Assembly: GCA_031285975.1 (NCBI GenBank)
Contig: JAITVE010000213.1
Coordinates: forward strand, 1-12,991
Direction: 5' to 3'
Origin: Candidatus Adiutrix sp.
Lineage (GTDB): Bacteria; Desulfobacterota; Desulfarculia; Adiutricales; Adiutricaceae
Length of the DNA: 12,991 nt
Part shown: in pieces, positions 1 through 7,294 of the stretch
Layout: each line of letters starts with the position of its first letter
Numbering within the stretch: position 1 is the first letter of the stretch
Notes under the pieces: model-generated
The model's database searches: none
Told to the model about the DNA's origin: nothing
The model's input: only the letters and a program-made list of their open reading frames with translations
Translations under genes and position numbers: made by a program

Positions 1-658
1 CCTCAAAGGCCCGCAGCAGCCCCTCGCCCCCGCCTTCCACGCGGTGAACCCCGTGCAGATAGGGCTCGTTGACCAGCGCGAACTGGGCTAGGGAGGCTTC
101 GGAAGGCCGCGCTCCGTACAGCAGGCAGCGGAAGCCCAGCACGCTTTTCAGCCGTCCGGAAAGCGGCAGCCGCTCCAGGGCTTCGGCCAGGGTCGGCCCC
201 TGGCCGTACATGGCCAGCGGGTCGAAGTCCGCGACGGCAGGGTTCAGGTAGGGCGAACGCTGGAAAATCGCCCGGCCCCGGCGGAAAAAATTGTCCACCG
301 CCTCATTTTCCGGGAACAGCCGCCGGAACTCGCCAAAATCGCGGGGCAGGGCGAAGTCCGCCCCGCTCTCGGGAAAGCGCAGGCATTCACCGCCGGGGTC
401 AGGCAGGGGGCGAATTTCCAAACCTTGCCGCACAAGCCCCAGCCGCTCCAGATAACGGCGGAGCGCGCCGCCTTCGCCCAGGCCCCCGGCATAGTGGAAG
501 CCCGTCTCAAAACGCAAGCCGCCCCGATGAAAGCCCCGAACCAGAGTCCCCAGGCGCGGGGATTTTTCCACCAGCGTCACCCCGTGCCCCAGGCGGGCCA
601 ACAGCAGGGCCGCGCCCAGGCCCGACAGCCCGCCGCCTATGACTAATGCCCGCGCCAC
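1..658 (-). CDS. FAD/NAD(P)-binding oxidoreductase, phytoene dehydrogenase/retinol reductase-like (partial)
   Basis: This gene starts at a GTG (658-656) and runs off the left edge, so about 219 N-terminal residues are visible and the stop is not. The N-terminus is a dinucleotide-binding beta-alpha-beta fold: VIGGGLSGLGAALL at residues 6-19, with the usual acidic residue ending strand two in TLVEKSPRLG. This is typical of the COG1233 group of flavin-dependent desaturases and saturases acting on polyene or isoprenoid chains. The substrate cannot be told from this half. It begins 2 bp after the stop of the FabG-like gene, so the two are probably co-transcribed and translationally coupled. That pairing suggests modification of a fatty-acyl or polyene chain, which is inference. 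No ATG offers a better start in the same frame. An amine-oxidase-like flavoprotein is the main alternative. Confidence 0.75.
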   Translation of the reverse strand, partial: MARALVIGGGLSGLGAALLLARLGHGVTLVEKSPRLGTLVRGFHRGGLRFETGFHYAGGLGEGGALRRYLERLGLVRQGLEIRPLPDPGGECLRFPESGADFALPRDFGEFRRLFPENEAVDNFFRRGRAIFQRSPYLNPAVADFDPLAMYGQGPTLAEALERLPLSGRLKSVLGFRCLLYGARPSEASLAQFALVNEPYLHGVHRVEGGGEGLLRAFE

Positions 659-660
659 GT

Positions 661-1413
661 TCAGCCCATGTACAGCCCGCCGTTGACCGGCAGCACCTGC
701 CCGGTGATGTAGGCGGCCCCCGGCGAGCAGAGGAAGGCCACCGCCTCGGCCACATCCTCGGGCCGCCCGGCGCGGCCCAGGGGAATGTGCTCCACAATGC
801 GCTCCGTCGGCAGACCGGCGGTCATGTCCGTTTCAATGAAGCCCGGAGCCACGGTGTTAACCTGGATGTTGCGGCGGGCCACTTCCCGCGCCAGGGCCTT
901 GGCGGCCCCGATGAGCCCGGCCTTGGAGGCGGCGTAGTTGACCTGGCCGGCCTGGCCCATCTGCCCGGAAATGGAGGAAATATTGACAATGCGCCCGGCC
1001 CGCTTCCGCTGCATGTGGGGCAGGAGCCGCCGGGTGACCAGGAAAAAGCCGGTGAGGTTGACCTCAATAACCCGCGACCAGTCCGCCGTGCTCATGAGGC
1101 CCAGCATCCCGTCCCGGGCCAGCCCGGCGTTGTTTATCAAGGCAAAGGGCGTGGTTTCCTTGAGCATTTCCGCCAGCGCCGCGTCCACGGCGGCCTCGTC
1201 GGCCACGTCAAAGGGCAACAGGCGGCAGCGGCCCCCCGCGCTTTCAATGCCGCTTTGCACGCTCTCGGCGGCTTGCCGGTCGCGGCAGTAATTCAGCCAC
1301 ACTTCAAAGCCGTCGGCCGCCAGCCGGCGGGCCACGGCCGCGCCAATGCCCCGGCCGCCTCCGGTGATCAGGGCTGTTCTGCGGGCCTTTTCCGGCGGAT
1401 GGTCGTTGGGCAC
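661..1413 (-). CDS. fabG: FabG-like 3-oxoacyl-ACP reductase (SDR family)
   Basis: The product is a 250-residue classical short-chain dehydrogenase/reductase, the usual FabG length. Visible motifs are TGGGRGIG at residues 17-24 (cofactor glycines), NNAG at 94-97 and the catalytic Ser147, Tyr160 and Lys164 in NYAASK. The C-terminal LPVNGG segment is typical of FabG. FabG reduces 3-oxoacyl-ACP with NADPH in the cytoplasm. The GTG at 1413 is chosen because it has AGGTG 7 bp upstream and lies about 34 nt after a good promoter. Extending to the in-frame TTG at 1482 would put the start inside the -35 box and add 23 unlikely residues. The next gene, a flavin oxidoreductase, follows after 2 bp. No fabD, fabF or acpP is nearby, so this may be a secondary FabG serving a specialised acyl or polyene pathway rather than the housekeeping enzyme. 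Confidence 0.88.
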   Translation of the reverse strand: MPNDHPPEKARRTALITGGGRGIGAAVARRLAADGFEVWLNYCRDRQAAESVQSGIESAGGRCRLLPFDVADEAAVDAALAEMLKETTPFALINNAGLARDGMLGLMSTADWSRVIEVNLTGFFLVTRRLLPHMQRKRAGRIVNISSISGQMGQAGQVNYAASKAGLIGAAKALAREVARRNIQVNTVAPGFIETDMTAGLPTERIVEHIPLGRAGRPEDVAEAVAFLCSPGAAYITGQVLPVNGGLYMG

Positions 1414-1453
1414 GTTTTCACACCTGCATAGAGTACTCTTCGATAACCGTTCA

Positions 1454-1482
1454 AGCATAATTCGGATGCCATGATTAGTCAA
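1454..1482 (-). promoter_or_regulatory. sigma70-type promoter for the fabG-like operon
   Basis: On the minus strand, TTGACT (1482-1477) is followed by a 17-bp spacer and TATGCT (1459-1454), matching the consensus at 5/6 and 4/6 positions. The predicted transcript start is near 1447, about 34 nt before the GTG at 1413. It lies back to back with a candidate promoter for the YkvI-like gene. Confidence 0.55.
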
Positions 1483-1509
1483 TGCAAAAAAAAGCAGGCT
1501 CTGGCGGCG

Positions 1510-1538
1510 TTGACAGCCAAAACAAAACCGCTTTTAAC
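1510..1538 (+). promoter_or_regulatory. candidate promoter for the YkvI-like gene operon (distal)
   Basis: TTGACA (1510-1515, perfect) is followed by a 17-bp spacer and TTTAAC (1533-1538, 4/6). It would give a leader of about 250 nt before the ATG at 1795. A second candidate closer in is TTGTTG (1599-1604), a 16-bp spacer and TATGAT (1621-1626). The rest of the 1414-1794 interval holds no convincing gene. Its notable structure is a possible hairpin, GGCCGT (1665-1670) with ACGGCC (1679-1684), overlapping the palindrome AACGGCCGTT at 1678-1687. Confidence 0.4.
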
Positions 1539-1794
1539 TGGCGTTTGTCCGGTATGGCGCACAAACTGTGAGAGAAAGTCATCTCTGGGCAAGAGTTTTT
1601 GTTGAATGAAGAGGCGAACGTATGATATGTTTATACTTTGCCTTGTAACGTGGCATGAGGTTCAGGCCGTATCTCCAAACGGCCGTTCTGACGGAAGGAC
1701 GCGCTTGGGGGAGCCTGCGGCGCAAGAGGTTTTCATCGGAACTGCCCCTGCGGCGGCCCGGGCCTTGGCCAATTCGATTGTTAAGGAGGATAGT

Positions 1795-2883
1795 ATGGAC
1801 AACAGTAGTAATGGACGCGGCGGAATCAGCTGGGTGAACGTCATCAGCCTGGCCGGCGCTTTTTGCGCCTTCTGCATCGGCTCGGGGTTCGCTTCCGGGC
1901 AGGAAGTGATGCAGTTTTTCACCGCCCACGGCTTATTCAGCTTCGGCGCTTTATTCATCTGCCTGGTGCTGTTCATGTGGTTGGGCTCTTCTTTGATGGC
2001 GGCCGGTCAGCGGCTCAAGCTGGAAACCACCACCGACATTTTTGCCTATTACTGCGGGCCCATTTTGGGCAAAGTGTTCGAATACTTCGTGCCCTTCTTC
2101 CTCTTCTGCGTGGTGGTCATCATGTTCGCCGGGGCCGGAGCCACCATCAATGAATACTTTGGCCTCAGCGCCGACGTCGGCCGCATCATCATGGCCCTGT
2201 TGTCGCTTCTGACCGTGATCATGGGTTTGGGAAAGCTGGTCAAGATCATCGGTTCCATCGGGCCGGTCATCATTGCGCTGTCCATCATCGTGGGCATTAT
2301 CGGCATTTTCAGCAGCCCGGACGGCGTGGTGAAGAGCGCGGAAATGATGACCCAGCTGGAAGTGCCTAAGGCGGCCGGGAACTGGGTTGTCTCCGGCGGC
2401 CTGTACGCGGCCTTCATGATTTTCGGCAGCGCGCCTTTCTTCGCCGGTATGGGCTCGGAAGCCAAAGGGCACAAGGAAGCCCTTTGGGGCGGCCTTTTGG
2501 GGGGCCTGTTCCTCATTGGCGCGGCGGCCATCATGAGCACCGGCCTTCTGGCCAATATCGCCGCCGTCTACGATAAGCAGGTGCCCAACCTGGCCGTGGC
2601 CGGGGCCAGCTCCCACGCTTTGGCCCTGTTCTTCTCCGTTGTTCTCTTCGCGGGCATTTATACCACCGCCGCCCCCATGCTCTGGTCGGTCTGCAACCGC
2701 CTGGCTTTGGACGGCACCAAAAAATTCAAAATCCTGGCCGTGATCCTTACCGTGATCGCGTATTTCGGGGCCCAACTGCCCTTCGGGAAGCTGGTGGGCA
2801 CGATTTATCCCTACACCGGCTATCTGGGGCTGGTCTTCATCGCCTGTCTCCTCTACCGGCAGTTCCGGCCCCGGAAAGCCTGA
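1795..2883 (+). CDS. YkvI-family membrane protein, probable amino-acid-type transporter
   Basis: This is a 362-residue, highly hydrophobic protein with about ten predicted membrane helices. Helix one carries CIGSGFASGQEVMQFF (residues 27-42), the hallmark of the YkvI group (COG3949). YkvI proteins are distant members of the amino-acid/cation symporter superfamily with a LeuT-like fold, and the glycine break in helix one fits substrate and ion binding. The true substrate is unknown. The start is the ATG at 1795, preceded by a strong AAGGAGGA (1783-1790). The longer in-frame ATG at 1606 has no ribosome site and would add 63 non-hydrophobic residues before the first helix. The aminotransferase follows 28 bp later with its own Shine-Dalgarno, so the pair probably imports and transaminates one amino acid (inference). 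Confidence 0.85.
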   Translation: MDNSSNGRGGISWVNVISLAGAFCAFCIGSGFASGQEVMQFFTAHGLFSFGALFICLVLFMWLGSSLMAAGQRLKLETTTDIFAYYCGPILGKVFEYFVPFFLFCVVVIMFAGAGATINEYFGLSADVGRIIMALLSLLTVIMGLGKLVKIIGSIGPVIIALSIIVGIIGIFSSPDGVVKSAEMMTQLEVPKAAGNWVVSGGLYAAFMIFGSAPFFAGMGSEAKGHKEALWGGLLGGLFLIGAAAIMSTGLLANIAAVYDKQVPNLAVAGASSHALALFFSVVLFAGIYTTAAPMLWSVCNRLALDGTKKFKILAVILTVIAYFGAQLPFGKLVGTIYPYTGYLGLVFIACLLYRQFRPRKA

Positions 2884-2911
2884 CCGCCAGTATTTTTGAA
2901 AGGAGGAGAAT

Positions 2912-4024
2912 ATGCCGAATTTGAACTGGACGCGGCACATGGCGGAATATGTGCGCAATCCCCAATTCCCCAATTACGGCGCGTCGGCCGACCCCCGCCC
3001 GGTGCTGGTGGATTGCTCGTTGGGCGTGAACCCCCTGAAGCTGTATCCCGACGCTGAGCCCGTGAAAATGTATGCCAGCCAATACGCCGAGTATCCTGGC
3101 GGGCACAATGTCCAGGCCCTGGGCGAATATGTCCAGTCCCGCTTTCCCACGGTGAACCCCGAAGACCTGTGCTTCGGCGCGGGTTCCGAAGGCGTTCTCA
3201 GCAGCCTGGGGCGGACTCTGGGCGGCTCCGGGGTTCTGGTCAAGGCTTTCAAGCCCACCTTCCTCCCGGCCCTGGTGGAATTCGCCAGCGCCGGGGCCAG
3301 GGTGGAAACCCTGGAGCTGGACGCGCCCTTCAAAATTGATATTGACCGGATGATCGCCGCCCTGGATAGCGGCACCACTCTGGTCTATATCGACAACCCC
3401 AACAACCCCACCGGGCAGGTGCTGCCGCTCAGCGAATTGGATCGCCTGGCCCAGGCCTGCCGGGAGCGGGGGATTCTGCTGCTGGTCGATGAGGCCTATG
3501 CGGATTTTGTTGACGACGCCAACTCGGCCTTCGGGCTGACCTACGACAACGTCATCTGCACCCGCAGCTTTTCCAAAGGCTGCGGGCTGGCCGGGGCCCG
3601 CGTCGGCTACCTTTTGATCCGCGACCGGGAACTGTTGCGGCATTACCAGGAAGTGGGGGCGCTTTTTACCTGCTCCAAAGCGGCCAGCGACCTGGCCGAG
3701 CGGGTCTTGCCGTCCCTGTCCCTGGCGCACATGCGCCAGGGGGTTAAAGCCTTGAAAAAGGCGGTGCTGGAGTTCCTGTCCGGCTATCCGCAGTTCACAA
3801 TGGGGGCGACTTCGGAAGACACCTCCATTCTCTTCCTGGTCTGGGAAAAAGAAGACGGCGACCTGTATGACGAACTGATGGACGCGGGCATCATGACCGA
3901 GAGCGGCGTCTATTTCGCCCTGACCGGCGGCGGCCGCAACTGCGTGCGCTTACGGGTGCCGCCGCAGGAGCAGTTGGAGCAGTTCAAGGAACTGTGGCAA
4001 CGGAAGTTCGGCCCGGGCGCGTAG
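2912..4024 (+). CDS. PLP-dependent aminotransferase, class I/II (HisC/CobD-like)
   Basis: The product is a 370-residue fold-type I aminotransferase of normal HisC length. Motifs in order are DNPNNPTG at residues 161-168, DEAYADF at 193-199 (the Asp pairs with the pyridine nitrogen of PLP), the PLP lysine K222 in SFSKGCGLAGARVGY, and Arg346 near the C-terminus as the likely substrate carboxylate clamp. The N-terminal CSLGVNPL followed by YPGGH resembles histidinol-phosphate aminotransferase and CobD. The ATG at 2912 has AAAGGAGG about 6 bp upstream. No his or cobalamin genes are near. The partner is the YkvI-like transporter 28 bp upstream, so a role in catabolism or modification of an imported amino acid is more likely than histidine biosynthesis, though this is inference. 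A terminator follows 21 bp after the stop. Confidence 0.88.
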   Translation: MPNLNWTRHMAEYVRNPQFPNYGASADPRPVLVDCSLGVNPLKLYPDAEPVKMYASQYAEYPGGHNVQALGEYVQSRFPTVNPEDLCFGAGSEGVLSSLGRTLGGSGVLVKAFKPTFLPALVEFASAGARVETLELDAPFKIDIDRMIAALDSGTTLVYIDNPNNPTGQVLPLSELDRLAQACRERGILLLVDEAYADFVDDANSAFGLTYDNVICTRSFSKGCGLAGARVGYLLIRDRELLRHYQEVGALFTCSKAASDLAERVLPSLSLAHMRQGVKALKKAVLEFLSGYPQFTMGATSEDTSILFLVWEKEDGDLYDELMDAGIMTESGVYFALTGGGRNCVRLRVPPQEQLEQFKELWQRKFGPGA

Positions 4025-4045
4025 CCGCCCAAACCGTCGGCTGCC

Positions 4046-4090
4046 CACAAAAAGCGTTCAGGAGCATTCGTTTCCTGGGCGCTTTTTGTG
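4046..4090 (+). terminator. Rho-independent terminator after the aminotransferase
   Basis: An 18-bp stem (two G-U pairs) forms between 4046-4063 and 4073-4090 with a 9-nt loop. The 3' arm contains TTTTT and the 5' arm AAAAA, so it could act on both strands. It separates the transporter/aminotransferase operon from the hydrolase. Confidence 0.8.
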
Positions 4091-4172
4091 AAGTTATAAC
4101 AGTTTTGTTGCGTTTCACTTCCAGGGGCGGTAAGATGCCCGAAAAAGCCCATGGCCGTTGCGAGGTGCCGCG

Positions 4173-5108
4173 TTGACGAATGTATGCCATAAAGAGCCTG
4201 AAATCGGGTCGGTCTCCGAAAATTCGCGGCGGCGGTTCCGCTGGTTGCTCCCAGCCGGGCCGCCGCCGGGTAAGCTGGGCCGCTGGCTGGTGTGGCGGAC
4301 ACTCCGTATTGCGTTGCTGTTGGTGATCGTCGCCGTCGGGGTGGGTTTGGGCTTCCGCGACCGCCTGATTTTCCACCCCCTGGCCGAAGAAGCGGCCACC
4401 CCGGCGGCCTACGGCATAAACTTTGAGGAAACCTGGCTCACCACCGCCGCTGGCGGCCGGGTGCGGGCCTGGCGGCTGCCCGCGGCCCCCGGTGCGTCCG
4501 GCCGGACGGCGCTGTTTTTCCAGGGCAACAGCGGCAATATGTCCATCAGGCTGGGGCATTTGTCCAGCCTCCAGGCCTTGGGGCTGAACGTGCTGTCCGT
4601 GGACTATCCCGGCTATGGCCCCAGCCCCGGCCGCCCCAGCGAAACAGCCGTCTACCAGGCCGCCGAGGCCCTGTGGAATTGGGCCGTTCAAGAGGGCGCC
4701 CAGCCGGAAGAAATGCTCATCTACGGCTACTCCCTGGGCGGCGGCACGGCCGCCTGGCTGGCCAAGACTCATCCCCCGGCCGCCCTGGTGCTGGATTCCA
4801 CCTTCACCATGCTCCGCGAGGTGCCCGCCTACGACCTGCCTTGGCTGAGCCCCTATCTCAAACTCAGTCTGGGCGAAGCCTTCGACACCCGCAGCCGCCT
4901 GGCCGCCATCCAATGCCCGCTATTAGTCTTCCACAGCCCGGACGATGAAGTGGTGCCCTTCGCCCTGGGCCGCGAACTCTTCGAAAGCTACCCCCGCGCC
5001 AAAGATTTTGGCCAAACTGTGGGTGGCCACACCGATTTCCTCCTGAACAAGCCCCTCTTCCTCGAAAAAATGAACAAGCTGCTGGACTCGCTGCCGCCGA
5101 GGCCGTGA
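4173..5108 (+). CDS. Membrane-anchored alpha/beta hydrolase (Bem46-like, S9/S33-type fold)
   Basis: A TTG start at 4173 gives 311 residues. A basic N-terminus (RRRFRW, then WRTLR) precedes one membrane helix at about residues 43-61, and the hydrolase domain follows. The motifs are FFQGNSGN at 115-122 (oxyanion strand), the nucleophile elbow GYSLGG with Ser187, an acid at Asp257 or Asp258 in HSPDDEVVP, and His286 in GGHTDF. This is the complete catalytic triad in the order found in Bem46/YfhR-type hydrolases. The substrate is unknown, and an anchored esterase, thioesterase or peptidase is possible. No ATG exists in frame before the helix. The TTG at 4173 has GAGGTG 5 bp upstream, better than the TTG at 4158. 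It probably forms its own transcription unit, with terminators on both sides. Confidence 0.82.
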   Translation: MTNVCHKEPEIGSVSENSRRRFRWLLPAGPPPGKLGRWLVWRTLRIALLLVIVAVGVGLGFRDRLIFHPLAEEAATPAAYGINFEETWLTTAAGGRVRAWRLPAAPGASGRTALFFQGNSGNMSIRLGHLSSLQALGLNVLSVDYPGYGPSPGRPSETAVYQAAEALWNWAVQEGAQPEEMLIYGYSLGGGTAAWLAKTHPPAALVLDSTFTMLREVPAYDLPWLSPYLKLSLGEAFDTRSRLAAIQCPLLVFHSPDDEVVPFALGRELFESYPRAKDFGQTVGGHTDFLLNKPLFLEKMNKLLDSLPPRP

Positions 5109-5116
5109 ACAGAAAA

Positions 5117-5155
5117 CCCCTCTAATCGCTTCAATCCGTGAAGCGATTAGAGGGG
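5117..5155. terminator. Bidirectional terminator between convergent genes
   Basis: There is a perfect 17-bp inverted repeat (5117-5133 with 5139-5155) and a 5-nt loop. On the minus strand the stem is followed by TTTTCTG, so it best terminates the ilvD-Dabb transcript. On the plus strand it lies 8 bp after the hydrolase stop but lacks a U tract. Confidence 0.8.
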
Positions 5156-5170
5156 CGCATTCGCTTCGCA

Positions 5171-5461
5171 CTATTGCTGATAATCGAACGAGACCACCGC
5201 GCTCAAAAACGGCTGCGATTCCCGGACTAATTCCAGGTGGAGCGGATGCTCCAAATAGGCGGTCAGGGTCTCGGGGCCGTCGAGGTCAATTTCCACCAGC
5301 GCGTCCATATTCTGGGCGCGGGCCACGCAGTTGTAACGCACCCGCACCCAGTTCACGCCGATAACCGCGTCCGCCAGTTGCCGGTACGCGTTTTCGATGA
5401 GGGCTTTCTGTTCGTTGGTCAGCCCGCCGGAACGGCCACGCAGTAAAAGCAGGTGGCGCAT
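5171..5461 (-). CDS. Dabb (stress-responsive A/B barrel) domain protein
   Basis: This small protein of 96 residues is a single Dabb domain. It has a leading beta strand (MRHLLLLRG), a helix (NEQKALIENAYRQL), a long strand region around NCVARAQNMDALVEIDL, and the characteristic LTAYLEHPLHLEL near residues 66-78. Dabb proteins form dimeric ferredoxin-like barrels. Some act as cyclases or small-molecule enzymes, but most have no known reaction. The ATG at 5461 lies 3 bp after the ilvD stop, with GGGGAGG inside the end of ilvD, so translation is coupled. The link suggests it handles a substrate or product of the dehydratase, which is inference. Confidence 0.8.
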   Translation of the reverse strand: MRHLLLLRGRSGGLTNEQKALIENAYRQLADAVIGVNWVRVRYNCVARAQNMDALVEIDLDGPETLTAYLEHPLHLELVRESQPFLSAVVSFDYQQ

Positions 5462-5464
5462 GGC

Positions 5465-7159
5465 TCAGTCCTCCCCGACTTCCAGGACGCCGCCCCGGTC
5501 GGCTGAGGTGACCAGGGCCGCGTAGCGTTTCAAATAGCCGCGCAGATCCGGGCGGGGCCGGTATTTCCAGGCGGCCCGGCGGGCGGCCAGTTCGGCTTCG
5601 TCCACGTGCAGGGTGAGTTCCTTGCGGTTGACGTCAATGGTGATCTTATCGCCGTCCCGCACCAGGGCCAGCGGGCCCCCGGCGGCGGCTTCAGGGGAGA
5701 TGTGCCCGACGAAACAGCCGTTGTTGGTGCCGGAAAACCGGCCGTCGGTTATCAGGGCCGTGGAGCGGCTGAGGCCCTGGCCGTTAAGGGTTTTCATGGG
5801 TTTGTACAATTCTTTCATGCCCGGCCCGCCCTTGGGGCCTTCGTAGCGGATGACCACCACCTGCCCCGGCGTGATGCGGCGGGCGTTGACCGCTTCCATG
5901 CAGGCGTCTTCGGAGTCAAAGCAAACGGCTGTGCCGGTGAAGGCCCGCACGCTTTCATGGATGGCCGCCGGTTTGGAGACCGCCGTATCCGGGGCCAGGT
6001 TGCCGCGCATGATGGCCAGCCCGCCCAAGGTGCTGTGGGGATTGTCCAGGCCGCGTATGAGGTCGGCGTTGGGCGCGGAGGGAGCCGCCGCCCCGGCCAG
6101 GTTTTCCCCCACGCTCTGGCCGCTGACGGTCAGGCAATCGGTGTGGAGGAAGGGCTGGATGACTTTCATCACTTCCGGCATCCCCCCGGCGTTGTGCAGG
6201 TCAACAGCGTCGTATTCATGGGTGGCCGGGTTGATTTTGGCGATGAGGGGAATTTTTTCGCTGTAGCGGTCGAAGGCGTCCATGATTCCGGCGGCGTCCA
6301 GCCCGAGTTCGTGGGCAATGGCGCAGCTGTGGATGACCACGTTGCTGGAGCCGCCGACGGCCATCATGGTCATGACGCCGTTTTCCAATGACTCGCGGCT
6401 CAAAATTTTGCGGGCTGAAACGCCGCGCAGGGCCATTTCCACCGCCTTTTCGCCGCTGGCAAAGGCGCTGCGCAGCCGGTCATTGTAAACCGCCGGGATG
6501 AGCGCGCCGCCGGGCAAGGTCATGCCGATGGCCTCGCTGAAGCCGCACATGCTGTTGGCCGTGCCCATGAACTGGCAGGAGCCGCAGGACGGCCCGGTCA
6601 AGTCCACCAACCGCTCGACGTCGGCTGGGGAGAGTTCGCCCATCTGCATTTTCCCGGCGGCCTCGCTGGCCGTGGTGGTGTCGGTTTTGCTGCGCTGGCC
6701 GAAGGGCGGGCCGGACAGCATACACCCGCCCGGCACCAGGATGGCGGCAATGTCCAGCCGGGCGGCGGCCATGAGCATACCGGGGACGATTTTATCGCAG
6801 CTGGCCAGCAGCACCAGCCCGTCCAGCCTATGGGCCTGGGCCATGGTTTCCACGCTGTCGGCAATGAGTTCCCGCGAGGGCAGCACGTAGTTGTTGCCAA
6901 AATGCCCGGTGGCCACCCCGTCGCAGCAGGCGATGACCCCGAACTCCGCCGGTACGCCCCCCGCCCGGTAAATGCCGTACTTCACCTGCTCGGCAACGCG
7001 GCGGAACACGGTATGCCCCGGCACCATATCGGAAAACGAGTTGGCAATGCCGATGATGGGCCGCTTCAAATCATCCCCGGAATACCCGCAGGCCTTCCAC
7101 AAAACCCGGTTGGCCACATATTCCGGCCCCAAAAAACGCCCGATGTTGGAATCCGTCAT
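5465..7159 (-). CDS. ilvD: Dihydroxy-acid dehydratase / IlvD-Edd family Fe-S dehydratase
   Basis: The 564-residue product has the usual length for IlvD. It carries both family signatures: [11 protein letters not shown] from residue 121, and ITDGRFSG in the C-terminal domain. Likely Fe-S ligands are Cys121 and Cys195 in [10 protein letters not shown]. At the position where [2Fe-2S] members have a third cysteine (a PCN-type motif) it has VPGH (46-49), as in the oxygen-labile E. coli enzyme, which fits an anaerobe. IlvD converts 2,3-dihydroxy acids to 2-keto acids in branched-chain amino acid synthesis. The ATG at 7159 is chosen for its GGGGAGG 8 bp upstream; the in-frame start at 7189 lacks one. 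No other ilv or leu gene is present and a Dabb gene follows, so a different dihydroxy- or sugar-acid substrate remains possible. Confidence 0.85.
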   Translation of the reverse strand: MTDSNIGRFLGPEYVANRVLWKACGYSGDDLKRPIIGIANSFSDMVPGHTVFRRVAEQVKYGIYRAGGVPAEFGVIACCDGVATGHFGNNYVLPSRELIADSVETMAQAHRLDGLVLLASCDKIVPGMLMAAARLDIAAILVPGGCMLSGPPFGQRSKTDTTTASEAAGKMQMGELSPADVERLVDLTGPSCGSCQFMGTANSMCGFSEAIGMTLPGGALIPAVYNDRLRSAFASGEKAVEMALRGVSARKILSRESLENGVMTMMAVGGSSNVVIHSCAIAHELGLDAAGIMDAFDRYSEKIPLIAKINPATHEYDAVDLHNAGGMPEVMKVIQPFLHTDCLTVSGQSVGENLAGAAAPSAPNADLIRGLDNPHSTLGGLAIMRGNLAPDTAVSKPAAIHESVRAFTGTAVCFDSEDACMEAVNARRITPGQVVVIRYEGPKGGPGMKELYKPMKTLNGQGLSRSTALITDGRFSGTNNGCFVGHISPEAAAGGPLALVRDGDKITIDVNRKELTLHVDEAELAARRAAWKYRPRPDLRGYLKRYAALVTSADRGGVLEVGED

Positions 7160-7211
7160 GCTGCATACCTCCCCTGCATTGTTATTCAAAAAATAAAGGG
7201 ATAACGGGCCT

Positions 7212-7239
7212 AGTATACCATAAATAGAAGTGTTTGGTA
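7212..7239 (-). promoter_or_regulatory. ilvD promoter -10 box and nearby inverted repeat
   Basis: On the minus strand TATACT (7217-7212) is a 5/6 match to a -10 box and would start transcription about 45 nt before the ilvD ATG. No good -35 is seen 16-18 bp upstream, which suggests activator dependence. An inverted repeat TACCA (7216-7220) / TGGTA (7235-7239) overlaps it and could be an operator, but it is short. Confidence 0.35.
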
Positions 7240-7260
7240 GTGGTTACTCATCTTCGCACG

Positions 7261-7289
7261 TTGACAATACCCCGCTGGCATGATATTAA
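7261..7289 (+). promoter_or_regulatory. Promoter of the methyltransferase operon
   Basis: TTGACA (7261-7266, perfect) is followed by a 17-bp spacer and TATTAA (7284-7289, 4/6). The predicted transcript start falls at about 7295-7297, on top of the methyltransferase ATG at 7295, which would make the mRNA leaderless. Confidence 0.45.
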
Positions 7290-7294
7290 AAATC

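Noticed and set aside
646..1431. Long plus-strand open frame opposite the FabG-like gene
   Set aside because: It is antisense to a gene with a full set of SDR motifs. Its translation is rich in Gly, Arg, Pro and His with no recognisable domain, as expected for a reverse frame in GC-rich DNA.
1414..1482. Longer start for the FabG-like protein
   Set aside because: The upstream TTG overlaps the predicted -35 box, and the extra residues do not belong to the SDR fold.
1606..1794. Longer start for the YkvI-like protein
   Set aside because: The ATG at 1606 has no ribosome site and adds 63 residues unlike the family, whereas 1795 has AAGGAGGA at ideal spacing just before the first helix.
2912..4024. 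Naming the aminotransferase hisC or cobD
   Set aside because: The fold and motifs fit both, but no histidine or cobalamin gene is nearby and the partner is a transporter, so a specific symbol is not justified.
1951..4913. Long minus-strand open frames opposite the transporter, aminotransferase and hydrolase
   Set aside because: Each mirrors a plus-strand gene with clear motifs, has no ribosome site, and gives low-complexity His/Gly/Gln-rich translations.
4173..5108. Hydrolase as a pseudogene because it lacks an ATG
   Set aside because: The catalytic triad and membrane anchor are intact and uninterrupted, and a TTG with a GAGGTG site explains the start.
7160..7189. Longer start for the IlvD-family gene
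   Set aside because: The strong GGGGAGG lies between the two starts and serves the ATG at 7159.
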